A stretch of 64,000 bases of DNA, from positions 558,001 to 622,000 of the forward strand of contig JANQPI010000010.1 in assembly GCA_028289585.1 (NCBI GenBank), in the 5' to 3' direction. This DNA is from Candidatus Zixiibacteriota bacterium. Its GTDB lineage: Bacteria; Zixibacteria; MSB-5A5; GN15; FEB-12. The notes beneath the pieces are model-generated. The model saw only the letters and a program-made list of their open reading frames with translations, did no database searches and had not been told where the DNA came from. The translations under genes and the position numbers were made by a program. Every line of letters begins with the position of its first letter. Positions within the stretch are counted from its first letter, which is position 1. This document shows, in pieces, positions 17,954-26,317 of this stretch.

Positions 17954-19041
17954 GTGACCTGACTGTCGGCCAGATGAAGGCGACCCTGGAGAAGCAGCGT
18001 CAGCGCATTGATCAATTGAAGCAGGTGGTCGATCAGCTCGATCAACGGATTGATACGTCCGATATTGCGGCGGTTATCGCCCGCCGGACCGGAATCCCCA
18101 TTGCCAAAATGATGACTGCCGAAAAGGATCGGCTCCTCAAGATGGAGGACTGGCTCTCGGCTCGTATCGTGGGGCAGAAGAAAGCGATCAGCGCGATCTC
18201 CAATGCCGTCCGTAAATCGCGGGCAGGCCTCAAACCGCGCAACCGTCCGGTCGGATCGTTTCTCTTCCTGGGGCCTACGGGTACGGGTAAGACGTATCTT
18301 CCCAAGCTTCTCGCGGAATTCCTCTTCGACGACAAGAATGCGATGGTTCGGATGGATATGTCCGAATTCATGGAGACACATTCGGTTGCGAAGCTGATCG
18401 GGGCGCCGCCGGGGTACGTGGGCCATGAGGCCGGTGGAATTCTCACCAATGCGGTCAAGAGCAAACCGTTTTCGGTGGTGTTGTTCGACGAGGTCGAGAA
18501 GGCGCATCCGGATGTCTTTAACATCTTGCTGCAACTCCTCGATGACGGTCGATTGACCGACGGTAAATCGCGGACGATCGATTTTTCCAACACGATCGTC
18601 GTCATGACCTCGAACTATGCGGCGGATAAGATCCTTGAGGCTGCCCGCGAAGAGCGTGAGGTCGACATGGACGAGGTCCGTCAGTTTCTCTTCACCAAGT
18701 TTCGCCCTGAACTCTTGAACCGATTAAACGATATCATCGTGTATCATCCGTTCACTGCCGAGCAGGTCGAGGTGATTGCTGGTCATGAGTTCAAGGCGGT
18801 CAATGACCTGCTTGCCGAACAGAACATTACCGCGGAGTTGAGTGATACCGCGCGTAAACGGCTTGCCACCGATGGCTATGTTCCCGATCTGGGCGCGCGG
18901 CCGATGCAGCGCACGATTGAGCAGGATATTATCAATAAGCTGTCAGTCGATATCATCACGGGTACGGTCCGACCGGGATCGCACGTGATCGTCGACCACG
19001 ACGGCACGCAATATACGTTTACAACAACCACCCGCGAGTAA
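17950..19041 (+). CDS. tssH: ClpB/ClpV unfoldase, C-terminal half (AAA2), split gene
   Basis: A 363-residue protein equal to the second half of ClpB/ClpV. It opens with a coiled coil (residues 9-33), then the ClpB-like lead RTGIPIAKMM and KSRAGLKPRNRPVG, Walker A GPTGTGKT (108-115), pore loop GYVG (155-158), Walker B VVLFDE (176-181), an arginine finger in LLNRLND (R258) and a sensor-2 region (LGARPMQR). ATG 17950 overlaps the TGA of the first half and has its own Shine-Dalgarno GGAGG at 17941-17945. Together the halves give 845 residues, close to the length of intact ClpB (857). Catalytic motifs are conserved in both. The sequence is nearer ClpB than proteobacterial ClpV. TssB follows 19 bases later. 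Confidence 0.9.
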   Translation: MSDLTVGQMKATLEKQRQRIDQLKQVVDQLDQRIDTSDIAAVIARRTGIPIAKMMTAEKDRLLKMEDWLSARIVGQKKAISAISNAVRKSRAGLKPRNRPVGSFLFLGPTGTGKTYLPKLLAEFLFDDKNAMVRMDMSEFMETHSVAKLIGAPPGYVGHEAGGILTNAVKSKPFSVVLFDEVEKAHPDVFNILLQLLDDGRLTDGKSRTIDFSNTIVVMTSNYAADKILEAAREEREVDMDEVRQFLFTKFRPELLNRLNDIIVYHPFTAEQVEVIAGHEFKAVNDLLAEQNITAELSDTARKRLATDGYVPDLGARPMQRTIEQDIINKLSVDIITGTVRPGSHVIVDHDGTQYTFTTTTRE

Positions 19042-19060
19042 CGAACGCGAGGAGTTAGCT

Positions 19061-19501
19061 ATGGCTAAGTTCATTCTGGGGGCCACCGAACGGGTCAAGA
19101 AAGATGACTCGATTCCCGTCGAGTTGCTGCCCTCCAACAAGACCCTCTACTGCGCGAAGCTGAACAACAGCGACGATGAGGAAGTCGAACCCGTCAAGTG
19201 CACCAACATGAAAGAGGTCTTCGAGAAGTTCCAACCATCGGTCGAGGCAGAACTAGACTCGCCCGATGGTGAACAGATCAATGTCGACTTCCAGATGCGC
19301 GCGATGAAGGACTTCACTTCAAAAGAGCTGATCAATCAGTCGGAGTTTCTGCAGTCGACGTATTACGGCCGCGAGATGCTCAATGACTTGGAGCAGCAAC
19401 TCAAGAAGAACAAGTCGTTACTGAAGACGCTCGATGATGGTGAGAAGAAGGAAGCACTTCTTCGAATCATGCGTCACTACATCGATCTGCTGAGTGAATA
19501 A
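19061..19501 (+). CDS. tssB: TssB contractile sheath small subunit (T6SSiii-like)
   Basis: A 146-residue sheath protein that pairs with TssC to form the contractile tail sheath in the cytoplasm. The segment MKEVFEKFQPSVEAELDSPD, followed by the stretch MKDFTSKELINQSEFLQ and a C-terminal helical region, fits the Bacteroidota-type TssB pattern better than proteobacterial VipA, which is longer and has different N-terminal strands. GAGGAG lies before the ATG. It is placed directly after the unfoldase genes and 21 bases before tssC, as expected for a stoichiometric partner. Confidence 0.85.
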   Translation: MAKFILGATERVKKDDSIPVELLPSNKTLYCAKLNNSDDEEVEPVKCTNMKEVFEKFQPSVEAELDSPDGEQINVDFQMRAMKDFTSKELINQSEFLQSTYYGREMLNDLEQQLKKNKSLLKTLDDGEKKEALLRIMRHYIDLLSE

Positions 19502-19522
19502 CACGGACTGAGGAGTATGACA

Positions 19523-20959
19523 ATGTCTGATGAAGAAAGACAAGAAGCCCAACCGCAGGCTGCTGAAGCAACGCCCTCGGTTGATGCGACCCCCGATGTC
19601 GCCGGAGCTCCGCTGTCCGATGATGACTTTGCGGACCTTCTCTCCGATCAATTTGGAGACTACAAGAAGCTCGCCGCACTGCTGCCGAAGTTCAAGACGG
19701 CTGATGGTGATCAGGTTCACGGTATCGATTGGCTCGATCCCAAGAAGGACTTTCAACGTAAGGAGTTCCTGACCAAAGAACAGTTTGCCGATCAGCGTCG
19801 TCTGCTCAAGCAGCGGTTGGCGCTATGGGTTGATACGCTTGCCTCCGGTAAGTCGGCAGATGACATGCGCAAGGACCTCGCTGAAAAGTCGGCCGCTCTT
19901 GAGAAGAATCTCAAGAAGAACATGCGCAAGGTGCATCGCACGACCCGCGAACTGGAGACGACGTATCGCGGAATCGACAAGTTCTTCGCGAACGCTCAGA
20001 ACGAGCCGGATGAGAAGATCGATGCGTGGTTTGCCAACGCCTCGGGAGAGGAGCTTTCCAACCCCGATGACAAAGAGAAGTTTGAGCAGCTGGCTAAGTC
20101 GGTTGCTGATCTCTACCGCGAGTGGTCGATTAAGGAGTGTTTCTCGATGGCCGTCGTCCCGGGCTGGTTAGGATCGGTCGAGAATATCGATACGTTCTCC
20201 CGTCAGCTTGGGCTGTCCAACAAGATCCACGTCATGACCGACCTGCCGAATTTTGAGTCGGTTGACGAGGTCATGGACATGCTCGATGATCCGAACTACG
20301 CCAATCTGGCCGGGATCGACGACTACAAGCAGTATGCGTCAGTCTTCGCCAACTATGTCCTGGCCCGTTCGGCGAACGAGTATGAGGACGAGGATTGCTG
20401 GGTACCACCGTCGGCGGTCGTGGCCGGAAAGATGTACCAGGGCGACACTGGTGTCGGCATGCAACAGCCGATGGCCGGATTCAAGCACGGTAAGATCAAC
20501 GACGCGAAGTACCTTCGTTTCCGGGCTAACCAGCCGGATGCGTCGAAGATCAATGAGAAGGGCGTCAATCCTCTCGTCAATTTCGAGGGATCGGCGGTTG
20601 CCATGGGGGCCGCAACGCTTTCCAAGAAGGAGACGTTCAACGTCTACTCGATTCGGCGGACCTATGACTACGTCTACAAGACGCTCCGCAACTACCTCAA
20701 CAAGCAGACGTTCTCGGTAATCGATCAGAAGTTCATCGACTCGATGCGCAAGGATATTGATACCTTCATGAAGGCGATCTCCGGAGGCGACAACATCCTC
20801 CAGGATTACAAAGTCGAGATTTTTGCCGACGAGGAGATGCGGAAAAATCAGGAGATCGACATCAAGGTCTCGCTGAACCCGAAATATCCGGCCCGGACGT
20901 TCAATATCGAGTTCGTCGCCTGGAATGAGGACGGCCAAACGGGGGTCAAGGATAAGTAG
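19523..20959 (+). CDS. tssC: TssC contractile sheath large subunit
   Basis: A 478-residue large sheath subunit that with TssB polymerises around the Hcp tube and contracts to drive injection. The start ATG 19523 was chosen over 19517 because AGGAG ends only one base before the latter and seven before the former. After an acidic, Ala/Pro-rich N-terminal 35 residues and a helical region, the core shows the conserved sheath features: MAVVPGWLGS, EDCWVPPSAVVAGKMY (the VPPS-x3-AG motif of TssC) and FNVYSIRRTYDYVYKTLRNY, followed by a C-terminal strand region ending in NIEFVAWNEDG. Length is close to that of other TssC proteins (about 490). A 106-base gap follows before hcp, holding a GGGGATCCCC palindrome but no U-tract. 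Confidence 0.92.
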   Translation: MSDEERQEAQPQAAEATPSVDATPDVAGAPLSDDDFADLLSDQFGDYKKLAALLPKFKTADGDQVHGIDWLDPKKDFQRKEFLTKEQFADQRRLLKQRLALWVDTLASGKSADDMRKDLAEKSAALEKNLKKNMRKVHRTTRELETTYRGIDKFFANAQNEPDEKIDAWFANASGEELSNPDDKEKFEQLAKSVADLYREWSIKECFSMAVVPGWLGSVENIDTFSRQLGLSNKIHVMTDLPNFESVDEVMDMLDDPNYANLAGIDDYKQYASVFANYVLARSANEYEDEDCWVPPSAVVAGKMYQGDTGVGMQQPMAGFKHGKINDAKYLRFRANQPDASKINEKGVNPLVNFEGSAVAMGAATLSKKETFNVYSIRRTYDYVYKTLRNYLNKQTFSVIDQKFIDSMRKDIDTFMKAISGGDNILQDYKVEIFADEEMRKNQEIDIKVSLNPKYPARTFNIEFVAWNEDGQTGVKDK

Positions 20960-21065
20960 CTAAAAAGGGGGGATCCCCGTGACCTGATTCCCCGCCTTCC
21001 TGCGCGTTACAGGGCAGAGGCAAATGAAACTGAGACTAACCGTATAGGTAAGGAGAACAGGAACC

Positions 21066-21470
21066 ATGGCACGTCGCCCAACACTTAAAATCGACGGTGT
21101 TACCTACACCAACGTTTACGAGGTCAGCTACGAGCTCTACACCGAGCGTGATGACACCGGCCGACCGTCAGACCGCGCCCACGCCGGCGTGATCAAAGTT
21201 GTCCGTGAGTCGGATGACAATGTCGACATCGCCCGCTGGGCAATGGATTCGGCGCAGACGAACTGGAAGGATGGCGAGGTCCTCTTCCGGAAGCCGGATG
21301 ACGCGGACATGAAGACGCTACGCTGGTCGCAGGGCTTCATTACTCGCTACGAAGAGCGCGTCCCGCACATTCGCAACGAGCCCGATGCTCAGGTCTACGA
21401 GTACTTCGAGATCTCCTGTCAGCGTCTCGAAGTCGGTGACGCCGAAATCGACAACCGCTGGACCGAATAA
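21066..21470 (+). CDS. hcp: Hcp tube protein (TssD, Bacteroidota type)
   Basis: A 134-residue tail-tube protein; hexameric rings of it stack into the tube that is propelled out with the spike. The pattern LKIDGVTYTNVYEVSYELYT, the DTGRPSDRAHAGVIKV stretch, then MKTLRWSQGFITRYEE and a late EISCQRLEVGDAEIDNRW match the TssD family described for Bacteroidota systems, not the proteobacterial Hcp1 family (which starts with DIFLK-type motifs). Two purine-rich segments (AAGGAG and AGGAA) precede ATG 21066. No extra C-terminal effector domain is present. Confidence 0.9.
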   Translation: MARRPTLKIDGVTYTNVYEVSYELYTERDDTGRPSDRAHAGVIKVVRESDDNVDIARWAMDSAQTNWKDGEVLFRKPDDADMKTLRWSQGFITRYEERVPHIRNEPDAQVYEYFEISCQRLEVGDAEIDNRWTE

Positions 21471-21523
21471 CACCTAGCTTTGAGGCGGCCGGGGAGACCA
21501 ACCTTCCCGGCCGTAGTGTAACC

Positions 21524-23335
21524 ATGACGCAAGAAGCCACCACCGAAGCCCCGGGTCTTCCCGTTGCCACGCGAATCGTCATCGACGGAAATGAATGGTC
21601 GAACACGATCGCCGAACTGCGACTTCGCCAGAAGATTAACGAGGGACATCACGAACTCAAGGTAGTCATTCAGCAGGTTGCAGATGTCGACCGTGAGGGC
21701 GACTTCATCGATGGTGACGTCTTCGCACCGTTGATTGGCAAGTCACTTTCCCTATCTGTGGCTGAAGATGCCAGCATGCTCGACTCAAGCGATGCTCTAA
21801 GTTGGCTCGGCTTCATCTCGCGGACGGACTTTTCGCATTCGCGGGGTGGTGGCATGAATGTCGTGGTTACCGCACATTCGCCGACCTACAAGTTGGATCG
21901 CAGTCGTCGTCTTCGGACGTTCGAAGAAGTGACCGATGCTGATGTCATGGGGCAGGTCTGTCGTGAGCATGGGATCCAAGCGAACATTCCAACAACGTCG
22001 ACGACGCATCCACTGGTCCTCCAGTATAACGAAACTGACTGGGAGTTCCTGTTGCGCCTGGCGTCAAACAACGGATTCGTGGTCGCCTATGATGGCGAAC
22101 GGCTCCGAATCGGTCCGGTGGCAGATGCTCCCGAGATTACGCTCGATTGGAACGGCGCCGAGGTAAGCAAATTTTCGCTCAATCTCCAGGCACACCCGCA
22201 TAAGGTCAATGTTGCCGGATGGGAACCGTGGAATGCCGAGCCGTTGTTCGCCGATGAACAGTTTCGCGGGGCACCAGAACCGCTGATAGACCATGCTTTG
22301 CAGGGAACCAGTCGCGCTTACGACGGCGATCAGTACATCGATACCTCGTTCGACAGCCGTCAATTGGAAGAAACGGTCACTCGGGATCTTGCCAGTTATC
22401 GTGCCGCAGCGCGCGCTCGGTTTGCGTTTGGCGCATTGACGACAGTGTCACCGAAGGCGATCGCCGATGTTCGCATTCGTCTGAACAACATGGGCGACTA
22501 CTCCGGTGTTTATCATGTCTGGGACTGTCAGCATCAAATTGTGGCCAACAGTTATCAGAACGTCGCACAGGTCGTACCTGCCTCGATTGCGGCACCGATT
22601 CCGAAAGAACGAAAGGCGAAACCGCCGGCATCGATGGTTGCGCAAGTTGTAGACATCCAGGATCCCGAAAACAGATATCGAATCAAGGTGCTGACGGCCG
22701 AGGGGTGGATTACAGACTGGCTGCCAGTCGCCACGCTCGACGCCGGCGAGGGGGCGGGCAGCAAAGTCGGGTTTCTTCCCAATACGCATGATGAGGTTGT
22801 GATCACCTTTCAGCACAACGATCCAGAGAAACCGGTTGCCGTCGGGAGCCTGTTTCAGACAACGCATCAGCTCCCCGAAGAATCGGGAGCTGGTGATTCC
22901 CTGGTACTCGTCGCTGATGGTGAATCCGCCTCGCGTCGCCGATTCATTCGTAGTTCATCTGGCCATACGATTCTGCTTGATGACACCGCCGAAGAGGAGA
23001 AGATCATCATCTCGACGTCCGGAGGTGAGAGCAAGATCGTTATGACCTGTGGTGAGGATGGCCTCTCAATCACGACCGAGGAGCAACTATTCCTCTCCGG
23101 CAAGACGATTACACTTGAGGCAGAAGAGTCTATTACACTCCAGGCTGGTAGCGACGGTGTTACGGTCGAGGGAGGTACCATCGAGCTGACGGCAACCGAG
23201 GGCGACCTCAAGGGCGAGGGGGCGAATCTCGACCTAAAAGGTCAGACCGCTGCCAAGATCGAGGGTGGCGCGACCGCCGATCTCAAATCGGGTGGGCAGA
23301 CGAAGGTCGAAGGCGGCGTGGTGATGATCAATTAG
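21524..23335 (+). CDS. vgrG: VgrG spike protein (TssI)
   Basis: A 603-residue trimeric spike protein. The first about 350 residues correspond to the gp27-like part (IVIDGNEWSNTIAELRLRQKI, YKLDRSRRLRTFEEVTDADV, QYNETDWEFLLRLASNNGF). Residues about 365-460 form the gp5-like OB domain (VAQVVDIQDPENRYRIKVL, then HDEVVITFQHNDPEKPVAVG). The C-terminal 140 residues are short repeats rich in Gly, Thr, Glu and Leu (TITLEAEESITLQAGSDGVT) that should form the triple-stranded beta-helix needle, ending VEGGVVMIN without any effector domain. It would carry the PAAR protein encoded at the head of the locus. Confidence 0.92.
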   Translation: MTQEATTEAPGLPVATRIVIDGNEWSNTIAELRLRQKINEGHHELKVVIQQVADVDREGDFIDGDVFAPLIGKSLSLSVAEDASMLDSSDALSWLGFISRTDFSHSRGGGMNVVVTAHSPTYKLDRSRRLRTFEEVTDADVMGQVCREHGIQANIPTTSTTHPLVLQYNETDWEFLLRLASNNGFVVAYDGERLRIGPVADAPEITLDWNGAEVSKFSLNLQAHPHKVNVAGWEPWNAEPLFADEQFRGAPEPLIDHALQGTSRAYDGDQYIDTSFDSRQLEETVTRDLASYRAAARARFAFGALTTVSPKAIADVRIRLNNMGDYSGVYHVWDCQHQIVANSYQNVAQVVPASIAAPIPKERKAKPPASMVAQVVDIQDPENRYRIKVLTAEGWITDWLPVATLDAGEGAGSKVGFLPNTHDEVVITFQHNDPEKPVAVGSLFQTTHQLPEESGAGDSLVLVADGESASRRRFIRSSSGHTILLDDTAEEEKIIISTSGGESKIVMTCGEDGLSITTEEQLFLSGKTITLEAEESITLQAGSDGVTVEGGTIELTATEGDLKGEGANLDLKGQTAAKIEGGATADLKSGGQTKVEGGVVMIN

Positions 23336-23338
23336 CGC

Positions 23339-23713
23339 ATGGACTATTTGAGCTTGCCGATGCGCCTTGTCCAGGGTCACTTCGAGCGCGTCAGCTTCTC
23401 CGAATCTTTGACCCAATCTATCGGTTTGTTGCTTTCCACCCGTCTGGGTGGATTGCTCTACCGGCCCGACTACGGCTGTGCCGTTTGGGACAAGAGTTTC
23501 TCCGATCTCCACGCCGCTAACAAAGCTGAGATTCGAGCCGCCCTTCGTGATGCGATCAATCAGCACGAAAAGCGGCTCTACAATGTCTCTGTCAGTTTTG
23601 AGCCGGCCCCCGATGGGGGAGGACGTGCCCTTGGTATCGAGGTGACTGTCCGTGGCGATTACAAAGAAAATGGTGTCGAGCAACAGTTCGATGCTGTCTA
23701 TCGCTTAGGGTAA
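23339..23713 (+). CDS. tssE: TssE baseplate wedge protein (gp25-like)
   Basis: A 124-residue member of the GPW/gp25 family, the baseplate component that starts sheath assembly. LTQSIGLLLSTRLGGLLYRP, DYGCAVWDKSF and the segment HEKRLYNVSVSFEP follow the gp25 fold, and the DYGCAVWDKSF form resembles Bacteroidota TssE. The ATG is three bases after the VgrG stop; the gene is followed by AAGGAG and tssF. Length is near that of other gp25 family members (110-170). Confidence 0.88.
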   Translation: MDYLSLPMRLVQGHFERVSFSESLTQSIGLLLSTRLGGLLYRPDYGCAVWDKSFSDLHAANKAEIRAALRDAINQHEKRLYNVSVSFEPAPDGGGRALGIEVTVRGDYKENGVEQQFDAVYRLG

Positions 23714-23724
23714 AGGAGCTCGCG

Positions 23725-25365
23725 ATGGCCGACGTCGGATCATCGTTTCATTCACGCTCTCAGGATGAGATCTTTCGCGGTCTCTATCGGCAGTTGCGTC
23801 GTCACCTGCCGGACATCCCGGAGTCACCTGATCGAATTGACCCAATGTTACGCGTGCTGATGCACGTCTTCGCCGGTCAACTGCATACAATCGAGGATCA
23901 CGTTGAGGGGCTGTGGGATGACGTTTCCCGTGCGGTGCAGGAGACGATCTGTCCGGAAGTCAGTCGTTGGCCGATCCCAGCCGCGACCGTGATGCGAGCA
24001 GAACTGAATGACCCGATTGTGGACATCGACAGCGATACCGTTTGGTCCTATCGTGAGGAACGTTCGTCCGGCCGTAACTTTTTGTTTGCTGCTACAGCGC
24101 CCCAGCGTCTGGCCCGAATCGAGATTGCGGAAGCACACCTGGTTTGTGGCGACCGCGTCGTTCGAAGCACGGTCGATCAAACACTTGCGGCGGAAGCCGA
24201 CGGTCCGCTCCAGCTCTATGTTGGTCTGACCTACGACGGACCCCCGTCAGCGCTGGCGGGTACCCATCTCTACCTCAAGGCCGCAAACGAGGCAACTGAG
24301 TTGTTGCGGTGGGGGCGGTGGATCACATCGCGTGAGGGGCGCTTCGTTGGTACGTCCGGCTTCATCCCCGGTGCGCTTTCAGCTGTTGCCACCTTGATGG
24401 GCATCTCCGAGGATCAGGATTTGGGTGGCCTGCGTACGATCGATGAGCTCTATGCCGACGTTGTTCGTCCTTTCGTCGTGTGGCCGGAGCATGCGACGCG
24501 CGATTGGCGCCCGGAGAGTATGCCGGCGGCAATCTCCCGCCCATTGCGACGGGCAAGACTTCAGACCAAAGAAGAGGAACGATTCTGGGTCGCCATCGAC
24601 TTACCCGAAGCGGCAACGATTGCCAGTGTCTGGCCGGTGGGCGAATGGTTTGGGGGAGCGACCCTGGCGATCAATCGGACCGCCCTCTCATTGCTGAAAC
24701 ATACCGGGGGAAGTCGTATTGTCGACGTCACTTTGCCCGAGCCGTATGAGACGATCTTCGCGGTTGATCGGGTGGTTGATGCTTTCGGTAACGAGTATCG
24801 TCTCCGTCAGGCTGTCAGTGATGCGGCGGCCGCGTATGTGTACGTTGGCCGCGAACACGACGGTCGTCTGCGCATCTGGCTCGAGATTCCCGAGTCGGTT
24901 GATGGCGTCCCCGATACGGTGTCGGTCTATTACAGTACGACCACCGGCGCGGCGGCTAATGCCATCGATGCTGGACAGATCGTTCAACCGTACGCGCCGC
25001 ATCCCGGCATTGCCTCGGCTGTAAATGTGGTTGCTACGAGCGGTGGTATCCCTGCGCGTACGCGCGATCAGGTGACCCATGAGGTTGCTCAGCGGTTGCG
25101 AATGCGCGACCGGGCTCTGAGCCAAACCGACATCGAGCAGTGGGCTCGCGGCTTCGATCCGAGAATTCTCAACGTTGTGGCGCGCTCGGCCGTTTTGCGG
25201 CGACCCCGCGGACTCGCTCGTGGTGTCCAGGTGACCCTCACGGTCAATGGCGAGCTCTTCACCGGGGACACGGAATTGGATGTACTACGGCATCGTGTGC
25301 ATCGCTTTCTGAACGCTCGGGCAACGATCAACACGCCGTTTGAGGTGACCGTTGAGCGCAACTGA
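23725..25365 (+). CDS. tssF: TssF baseplate protein
   Basis: A 546-residue baseplate protein of the TssF/VasA class, which with TssG and TssK forms the wedge around VgrG. Support comes from position between TssE and TssG, the length (usual 550-620), and the N-terminal pattern of TssF: a helix with DPMLRVLMHVFAGQLHTIEDH, then CPEVSRWPIPAATVMRAEL. The late part contains a gpJ-like region (GGIPARTRDQVTHEVAQRLR and RALSQTDIEQWARGFDPRI) that is shared by baseplate J proteins of phages and extracellular contractile systems. AAGGAG precedes the ATG. It overlaps tssG by 14 bases. Confidence 0.82.
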   Translation: MADVGSSFHSRSQDEIFRGLYRQLRRHLPDIPESPDRIDPMLRVLMHVFAGQLHTIEDHVEGLWDDVSRAVQETICPEVSRWPIPAATVMRAELNDPIVDIDSDTVWSYREERSSGRNFLFAATAPQRLARIEIAEAHLVCGDRVVRSTVDQTLAAEADGPLQLYVGLTYDGPPSALAGTHLYLKAANEATELLRWGRWITSREGRFVGTSGFIPGALSAVATLMGISEDQDLGGLRTIDELYADVVRPFVVWPEHATRDWRPESMPAAISRPLRRARLQTKEEERFWVAIDLPEAATIASVWPVGEWFGGATLAINRTALSLLKHTGGSRIVDVTLPEPYETIFAVDRVVDAFGNEYRLRQAVSDAAAAYVYVGREHDGRLRIWLEIPESVDGVPDTVSVYYSTTTGAAANAIDAGQIVQPYAPHPGIASAVNVVATSGGIPARTRDQVTHEVAQRLRMRDRALSQTDIEQWARGFDPRILNVVARSAVLRRPRGLARGVQVTLTVNGELFTGDTELDVLRHRVHRFLNARATINTPFEVTVERN

Positions 25366-26317
25366 TCCTGCGGTCATGCCACAGCTGGTGCGACAGCACC
25401 ATCCTCTGACTCTGGCCACGGCCTTAGGCCTTCTCATCCGCGCCGGCGTCGACCTTCGCACGGTGCACCTACGAGCTGTCGGAACCTACCGCAACTACCG
25501 GGGGGAGATCTATGCTCAGACCCCTGATCCGGGGACTCCGCTCAGCAGTCAATCCGAGATCGCTCTCGACGTTGGGGTGTCGTCGGCTGTCGACAAGCTG
25601 CCCTACCAGATTTTCTATGGGTTGATCGGACTCACCTCACGATCTGATGCCTGGGAGCAGCACGCGCGGGCGCTGTTTGCTCCGTTTGATGCCAGTCAGA
25701 TTCGGGCAGAGTTTGCCCGCGATTTTCTCCCGGTTGTCTACGGATTTGGTTCGCTATCTTCCGGACAAATCGACCGGTGGCTGACTCTGTTTAATTTTGC
25801 CGAAATCGATCCCCAGGCCGACCGCAAGGCACTGCAGCAATGGCTCGGCTGGCTGCCACAGATGCTCCATCTCGCCGGCCAGGCCGATGGTCTTGCCCTC
25901 ATTCTGGGAAGCCTCTTCGCTTGCCAGGTGATGGTTGAGGAGAATGTTCCGGTCGACCATGTCGTTCCGGACAGACTGCGTACCACGCTTGGGCGAACGA
26001 GCCATCGGCTCGGTGTTGACGCCGTCCTGGGAAAAACTTTCACCGAGTGTGATTCCGGTTGCCGTATCCTGATGGTGGTGGCGAATGAGGAGGGTGTGCG
26101 AAAGCTGCTTCCCGGACAGCCCCGGCGCCGTCGCCTGGAACAGCTGACTGACGCTCTACTGCCGGCCGGTGTGACCGCCGAAATCGTCGTCGAGCAGGCG
26201 ACGTCGTCATCCCAACTCGGCAGTTCGGCACGCGTTGGCTCCGGAATTCGTCTGGGTGCGTCCACATCCTTGACACGCTCCGGTGCGAAACCTACCATGT
26301 CGAGCTCAAGTATATGA
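25352..26317 (+). CDS. tssG: TssG-like baseplate protein with PASTA-like N-terminal domain
   Basis: A 321-residue protein in the TssG position. The C-terminal half has the TssG/tail-protein-I signature: LGRTSHRLGVDAVLGKTF, then a strand CRILMVVANEEGV, a LLPGQPRRRRLEQLTDALLP stretch and repeated LG pairs near the end. Residues about 15-75 instead look like a PASTA domain (LGLLIRAGV, then GEIYAQTPDPGTPLSSQSEI), a module known from penicillin-binding proteins and kinases and not expected in TssG. The predicted start is TTG 25352, inside tssF, with GAGGTG just upstream; ATG 25376 is the alternative. It would bridge TssF and TssK. Confidence 0.72.
   Translation: MSATDPAVMPQLVRQHHPLTLATALGLLIRAGVDLRTVHLRAVGTYRNYRGEIYAQTPDPGTPLSSQSEIALDVGVSSAVDKLPYQIFYGLIGLTSRSDAWEQHARALFAPFDASQIRAEFARDFLPVVYGFGSLSSGQIDRWLTLFNFAEIDPQADRKALQQWLGWLPQMLHLAGQADGLALILGSLFACQVMVEENVPVDHVVPDRLRTTLGRTSHRLGVDAVLGKTFTECDSGCRILMVVANEEGVRKLLPGQPRRRRLEQLTDALLPAGVTAEIVVEQATSSSQLGSSARVGSGIRLGASTSLTRSGAKPTMSSSSI

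Noticed and set aside
16505-19041. Reading the split unfoldase as a pseudogene or a programmed frameshift
   Set aside because: Both halves keep all catalytic motifs, the ATGA overlap has its own GGAGG and the total length is normal. The alternative frame of the second gene upstream of its ATG has no ClpB-like sequence. A homopolymer sequencing error at the G-run cannot be fully excluded.
20339-20938. Long open frames on the strand opposite tssC
   Set aside because: They mirror the codon structure of the true gene, have no motifs and no ribosome sites. The same applies to similar frames opposite other genes, such as 4148-4819 in another frame of the TPR kinase gene and 606-995 opposite the methyltransferase.
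20969-20978. GGGGATCCCC between tssC and hcp as a terminator
   Set aside because: Ten bases only, no loop and no T-run. It may matter as a weak attenuator but nothing supports it.
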